Source: Candidatus Bathyarchaeota archaeon
Lineage (GTDB): Archaea > Thermoproteota > Bathyarchaeia > TCS64
Direction of reading: 5' to 3'
Length of the DNA stretch: 8,862 nucleotides
Assembly: GCA_016867505.1 (NCBI GenBank)
Contig: VGJH01000033.1
Location: forward strand, 1 to 8,862
Below the pieces are notes generated by a model that worked only from the letters and a program-made list of their open reading frames with translations, searched no databases and was not told the DNA's origin. Positions 5,997 through 8,862 of the stretch are shown here, piece by piece. The position numbers and the translations under genes are program-made. The first letter of the stretch is position 1; each line of letters begins with the position of its first letter.

Positions 5997-7574
5997 TTAG
6001 AGACCTTTATGATATAGAATGTTTCCACCAACAATGGTCATGTAGACTTTGGCATTTCTGATTTCTTCTGATGGTATGATTGTTAAGTCGTTTTCAACGA
6101 TGGTTATATCAGCTAATTTTCCTGGTTCAACGCTGCCTTTTAGGTCTTCTTCGAATGAGGAGTATGCGCTGTTTAGTGAATAACATTTTACTGCTTCAAC
6201 AAGGCTTATTCTGCTTCCTTTAATGCCATGATTTACTGCACTCCATAGTCCATAAATTGGACCAAAGGGCATTCCATCGCTTCCAAATGCGATGGTTATT
6301 CCTTCGTCAATGAGGAACCTGTATGGGTTGTTTAATTTATTTCGCTCTGCTCCTAGTCTTTGTTCATACATGCTTCCTGGTCCAGCCCACTCCCCAACAA
6401 AGTTTGGTTGAACTGAGGGAAGTATACCGAGTTCTTTAATTCGTTCAATCTGGCTAGCTGTAAGTATTTCACAGTGCTCTATTCGGTGTCTATGATCTTT
6501 TCTTGGTTCAGTTTTTAGTGCGTATTGAATCGCATCAATTGCATACTCGATTGCAAAGTCTCCGATCGCATGTATCGCAATTTGCGAGTTGTTTATATGA
6601 GCATTTTTTGATTTCTCTTTTAATAGATTGGGATCCATCATTGGTAAGCCTTTTGTTGATGGATCATCTGTATATGGTTCAAATAATAGTGCTGTTCTCG
6701 CTCCTAAGCTGCCATCAATCATTAATTTTGTGCAGCCAATTTTGAGCATATCATTTCCGAAACCAGTTTTTAGACCAAGAGCATATGAATGGTCTTGTGC
6801 TTCACCACTCAACATGACATAGGCTCTGACTTTCAGTTTCCCTTGCTCAAGAGCTGTTTGGTATGCTTTTATTGCTCTTGCACCTATTCCAGCGTCTTGG
6901 ATACCGGTGCAGCCAAGGCTTAGAGCATGATTGGAGGCTTTTAATAAGCCTTCGACCAACATTTCGTCACTAATCGGGGGGATATTTTTGCTAACCATTC
7001 CTCCACAATCCCTGAATACACCAGTTGGCTCACCATCGGAACCCACATCAAAGGATCCTCGTGTTGGTTGTGGAGTGTTTTTATCAACACCAGCGAGTTT
7101 CAGTGCTATGCTGTTAGCGATAGCTGCGTGTCCACAGATTCTGCTAATAAAAATTGGGTGATCTATGGTTACAGCATCAAGGTCAATCTTGGTGGGATAC
7201 CTATTTTCAGGCCATTTAGATTCATCCCATCCACCACCTTGAATCCATTCACCTTTTTTTAGTTCTTTGCTCCGAGCTTTAAGTTTCTCCATAGCAGCTG
7301 ATAACGTAGGTGTGTCTCTGAGACCAACGTTTCTAAGCATAGAAGTGCCCATGCCTCCAAAATGGCAATGGGCGTCGATTAATCCAGGCATAACAGTCAT
7401 GCCAGAGACATCATAAACTTCTGAGCCTGCTGGGACACCAATTTCACTCTTTTTACCAGCAGCGAGAATATACTCGCCCTTCATTATCACAATGCTATCA
7501 TTAATTGGTGGCTTACCCGTTCCATCAATTAAGGTTCCACCAATCAAAACTCTTGTACATGCTTCTAGGGACAA
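5997..7574 (-). CDS. YtcJ-like metal-dependent amidohydrolase
   Basis: This is an amidohydrolase-superfamily enzyme of the YtcJ (Amidohydro_3) type, which hydrolyses amide, imide or ester bonds using a metal centre; the substrate is unknown. Counting from the GTG at 7598 (533 residues), the beta-strand-1 metal motif is PGLIDAHCHF with His77 and His79; KLMIDGSLGARTA carries the Lys291 expected to bridge metals; His343 is in AIHAIGD, His375 in HRIEHCE and the catalytic Asp441 in FGSDGMPFGP. The C-terminal EPGKLADITIVE segment completes the small beta-sandwich formed with the N-terminus. I prefer the TTG at 7574 (525 residues): GGGGAGGAG lies about 13 bases before it, and the eight extra residues from GTG (GRRKKRV) look like translated leader. 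The length is typical of the family. No signal peptide is seen, so it is cytoplasmic. It is transcribed alone from its own promoter. Confidence 0.92.
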   Translation of the reverse strand: MSLEACTRVLIGGTLIDGTGKPPINDSIVIMKGEYILAAGKKSEIGVPAGSEVYDVSGMTVMPGLIDAHCHFGGMGTSMLRNVGLRDTPTLSAAMEKLKARSKELKKGEWIQGGGWDESKWPENRYPTKIDLDAVTIDHPIFISRICGHAAIANSIALKLAGVDKNTPQPTRGSFDVGSDGEPTGVFRDCGGMVSKNIPPISDEMLVEGLLKASNHALSLGCTGIQDAGIGARAIKAYQTALEQGKLKVRAYVMLSGEAQDHSYALGLKTGFGNDMLKIGCTKLMIDGSLGARTALLFEPYTDDPSTKGLPMMDPNLLKEKSKNAHINNSQIAIHAIGDFAIEYAIDAIQYALKTEPRKDHRHRIEHCEILTASQIERIKELGILPSVQPNFVGEWAGPGSMYEQRLGAERNKLNNPYRFLIDEGITIAFGSDGMPFGPIYGLWSAVNHGIKGSRISLVEAVKCYSLNSAYSSFEEDLKGSVEPGKLADITIVENDLTIIPSEEIRNAKVYMTIVGGNILYHKGL

Positions 7575-7587
7575 AACCCTCTTTTTT

Positions 7588-7623
7588 CTCCTCCCCACAA
7601 ACCAGTATATCTGGAATATAAAA
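7588..7623 (-). promoter_or_regulatory. Promoter and ribosome binding site of the amidohydrolase
   Basis: On the minus strand, TTTTATAT (7616-7623) sits within a longer TATA-rich stretch and predicts transcription from about 7593. GGGGAGGAG (7588-7596) then lies at the very start of the RNA and could serve the TTG at 7574. If the TATA element used is slightly upstream (around 7624), a leaderless GTG start at 7598 would also be possible. The purine run favours the TTG. Confidence 0.5.
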
Positions 7624-7763
7624 TATATCCAAGACAGTGATGAAAAAATAGTGTAAATATAATTTTAATTCAGTTCCAGAAATAAAAATTACTTTCATCG
7701 TAAAGAATCTTAAAAAAAATACGTTTTACGCAGTTTCGCATAAATTCCATTATTTTTTACATG

Positions 7764-7776
7764 AAAAAAGCAAAAA
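7764..7776 (-). terminator. T-rich terminator of the S8e-SRP19-Gar1 cluster
   Basis: Two T-tracts on the minus strand (T5 at 7772-7776, T6 at 7764-7769) lie about 27 bases after the Gar1 stop, with another T-rich run further on. They separate the information-processing cluster from the amidohydrolase unit. Confidence 0.5.
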
Positions 7777-7802
7777 TTTTTCGGGATCTTTAATGTGAAC
7801 TA

Positions 7803-8063
7803 TTATCTCTTTCTTTTTCTCTGTTTTTCTTCCAAATATAATACTTCACCAATAATTTTTGTTGACTCTTCTAATGATCGTGGCTTAACAGCAATATATG
7901 GTGTATCAACGGGACCGAAAAAATCGTATATAACACCAACTCGTTTACCAGATTTATCTAACGCACTTTCACCAATTTCGACATCGGTTTCAGCTTTTAA
8001 TATTAAATTACCTGTACTCTTCGAAATATGTAGGACAAGCCCAACTTTTCTTTTTGGTTTCAT
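7803..8063 (-). CDS. gar1: H/ACA ribonucleoprotein subunit Gar1
   Basis: Gar1 is a subunit of the H/ACA guide RNP, which converts selected uridines of rRNA to pseudouridine; it binds the Cbf5 catalytic subunit and assists substrate turnover. The product is 86 residues, the normal size for archaeal Gar1. The six-stranded barrel core is recognisable: VGLVLHISKSTGNLILKAE (residues 7-25), then IGESALDKSGKRVGVIYDFF and GPVDTPYIAVKP, the last being the family signature. The C-terminus is a basic tail (KQRKRKR), as is common in RNP proteins. The ATG at 8063 has no clear ribosome binding site, and no TATA box lies at the leaderless distance. Cotranscription with SRP19, 85 bases upstream, is therefore likely. 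In many archaea gar1 is followed by a TFB gene; here the cluster stops at a terminator. Confidence 0.92.
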   Translation of the reverse strand: MKPKRKVGLVLHISKSTGNLILKAETDVEIGESALDKSGKRVGVIYDFFGPVDTPYIAVKPRSLEESTKIIGEVLYLEEKQRKRKR

Positions 8064-8148
8064 GTGGTTATTTCAACAACTTTAATGTTTTCAGGTTAAT
8101 AATTGTATTGTCAATAATCATCAAATATTTTTTTAATTATATAATTAA

Positions 8149-8424
8149 TCATTTTAATAATTTTTTAGCAATTATTTTTATTGCTTCGTTTTTTGGTAGT
8201 TTCTTATTAATTGTTATTGAACCACTTTTTATCCATGGTTTTTTTGGATGAGCTGCTTCTTTATTTAATTCAGGATTTAATCCAGCTTCTAATGCTGCTT
8301 TTATGATTTCTTCAATTTTTGGTTGTTTAACTGCAAGGTTCTTTGATACTTTTCTGCCTTCATTCCAAGATAATTCAATATTAAAATAAATTGGCCAAAT
8401 TACTAGTCTATCTTTGTCCCGCAT
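8149..8424 (-). CDS. srp19: Signal recognition particle subunit SRP19
   Basis: SRP19 binds the tips of helices 6 and 8 of the 7S SRP RNA and helps SRP54 assemble, so it takes part in co-translational targeting of membrane and secreted proteins. The product is 91 residues, the usual archaeal length. Family hallmarks are the N-terminal strand LVIWPIYFN, the EGRKVSKNLAV segment that contacts RNA, and PKKPWIKSGSITI, followed by a basic C-terminus. The ATG at 8424 is supported by GAGGT six bases upstream. It lies 41 bases after the S8e stop on the same strand, consistent with one transcript carrying S8e, SRP19 and Gar1. Nothing is missing or unusual in it. Confidence 0.95.
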   Translation of the reverse strand: MRDKDRLVIWPIYFNIELSWNEGRKVSKNLAVKQPKIEEIIKAALEAGLNPELNKEAAHPKKPWIKSGSITINKKLPKNEAIKIIAKKLLK

Positions 8425-8465
8425 TTAGAAACCTCTTGAATATTTGAGGTTAGAGTTTTAAAAAT

Positions 8466-8862
8466 TTACTCTTTATAAATTATTGCACTAAGGGTGCTTG
8501 TTTGTCCTGGACGTGAAATAATTTTAGCTAACCCTTTTTCTGTTCTAATAATAGTTCCTTTTGTTATGACTCCGCGACGATTATAGTCTGTATTAGCTGG
8601 ATTACTAATTACGTCAAGAATCTCAAGTTTTTCAGTTGTGCCACTTTCAGGATCAGAGACATTAATAAACTCTGCAATGACAAGTTTGGTTTTAGTTAAG
8701 CTACTATGCCCTTTAACTTCCTTTATTTTTGTTTCTCCAAGCAAAGTCTCAACTGGATGTCTACCTTGATCGAATATCCGTTTAGATCTATATGGCCTCT
8801 TTTTGCCGCCTGTTTTTTTACGTTTTTCTAAATTACTATGCCAGACCGTTTTATTTTCCTCC
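8466..8862 (-). CDS. rps8e: Small-subunit ribosomal protein S8e, 5' partial
   Basis: This is archaeal/eukaryotic-type ribosomal protein S8e of the 30S subunit, with no bacterial counterpart. The frame stays open to the window edge at 8862, so only the first few codons are missing. The visible N-terminal part reads VWHSNLEKRKKTGGKKRPYR and then KRIFDQGRHPVET, matching the basic, Gly-rich 'W-H-x..R-K-x-TGG' start of the family. The C-terminal barrel has FINVSDPESGTTEKLEILDV, SNPANTDYNRRGVITKG and SRPGQTSTLSAIIY. The TTG at 8744 is an internal Leu codon, not the start. About 131 residues are visible, in line with the usual length of about 125-135. It is the first gene seen of the S8e-SRP19-Gar1 cluster. 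Confidence 0.95.
   Translation of the reverse strand, partial: EENKTVWHSNLEKRKKTGGKKRPYRSKRIFDQGRHPVETLLGETKIKEVKGHSSLTKTKLVIAEFINVSDPESGTTEKLEILDVISNPANTDYNRRGVITKGTIIRTEKGLAKIISRPGQTSTLSAIIYKE

Noticed and set aside
6503..7262. Several plus-strand open frames of 64-80 codons within the amidohydrolase gene
   Set aside because: They are antisense to a gene with intact metal-binding motifs. Their translations look like frame shadows, without domain patterns or start signals.
7637..7700. GTGATGA resembling a C box on the plus strand before the amidohydrolase
   Set aside because: It matches box C perfectly, but no CTGA box D follows within a suitable distance, so a guide RNA is not supported.
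8066..8130. Possible C/D-box guide RNA in the SRP19-gar1 gap
   Set aside because: A TTGATGA and a CTGA lie about 25 bases apart on the minus strand, but the first position of box C does not fit and no internal C'/D' boxes are visible. AT-rich sequence gives such matches by chance.
7795..8251. Plus-strand open frames over gar1 and SRP19
   Set aside because: They are antisense to two confidently identified genes and show no independent support.
1..8862. CRISPR arrays, insertion sequences, tRNA or rRNA genes
   Set aside because: No regularly spaced repeats, transposase-like proteins, terminal inverted repeats or cloverleaf patterns were seen on either strand.

Overview
This is an AT-rich archaeal chromosome segment. 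The archaeal assignment rests on three adjacent genes at the right edge: ribosomal protein S8e, the SRP19 subunit of the signal recognition particle and the H/ACA RNP protein Gar1. Promoters also look archaeal (TATA boxes about 25 nt before the predicted transcript starts, several apparently leaderless), and likely terminators are plain T-tracts. Lys-, Ile- and Asn-rich proteins and frequent TTG starts fit a low-GC, possibly uncultured lineage. I cannot name the phylum; Asgard or other deep groups are possible but untested.

Layout from the left. A truncated plus-strand gene (2-583) looks like a glycosyltransferase-type protein. It converges on a small minus-strand gene (615-962), which lies downstream of a four-helix membrane protein gene (1005-1391). 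That gene is divergent from a second four-helix membrane protein gene (1493-1909); the 101-bp gap between them carries repeats that may be an operator. Next comes the main feature, a compact minus-strand operon of four membrane proteins (4983 down to 1953) with gaps or overlaps of only a few bases. Two members carry a soluble alpha/beta-looking domain held by terminal membrane helices, and two are polytopic. I do not recognise a characterised function; the first gene resembles the uncharacterised DUF6754 family. The operon has a consensus TATA box, a short leader with a ribosome binding site, and a T-tract terminator.

Upstream are a rhomboid intramembrane protease gene (5264-5911) and a YtcJ-like amidohydrolase gene (5997-7574, possibly to 7598), each with its own promoter. 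The right edge (7803-8862) is the information-processing cluster, read S8e, SRP19, Gar1 on the minus strand.

Functionally, the right cluster serves translation, protein targeting and rRNA modification. The amidohydrolase and rhomboid appear to be independent units. The four-gene operon probably encodes one membrane complex of unknown role and is the best candidate here for an undescribed system.
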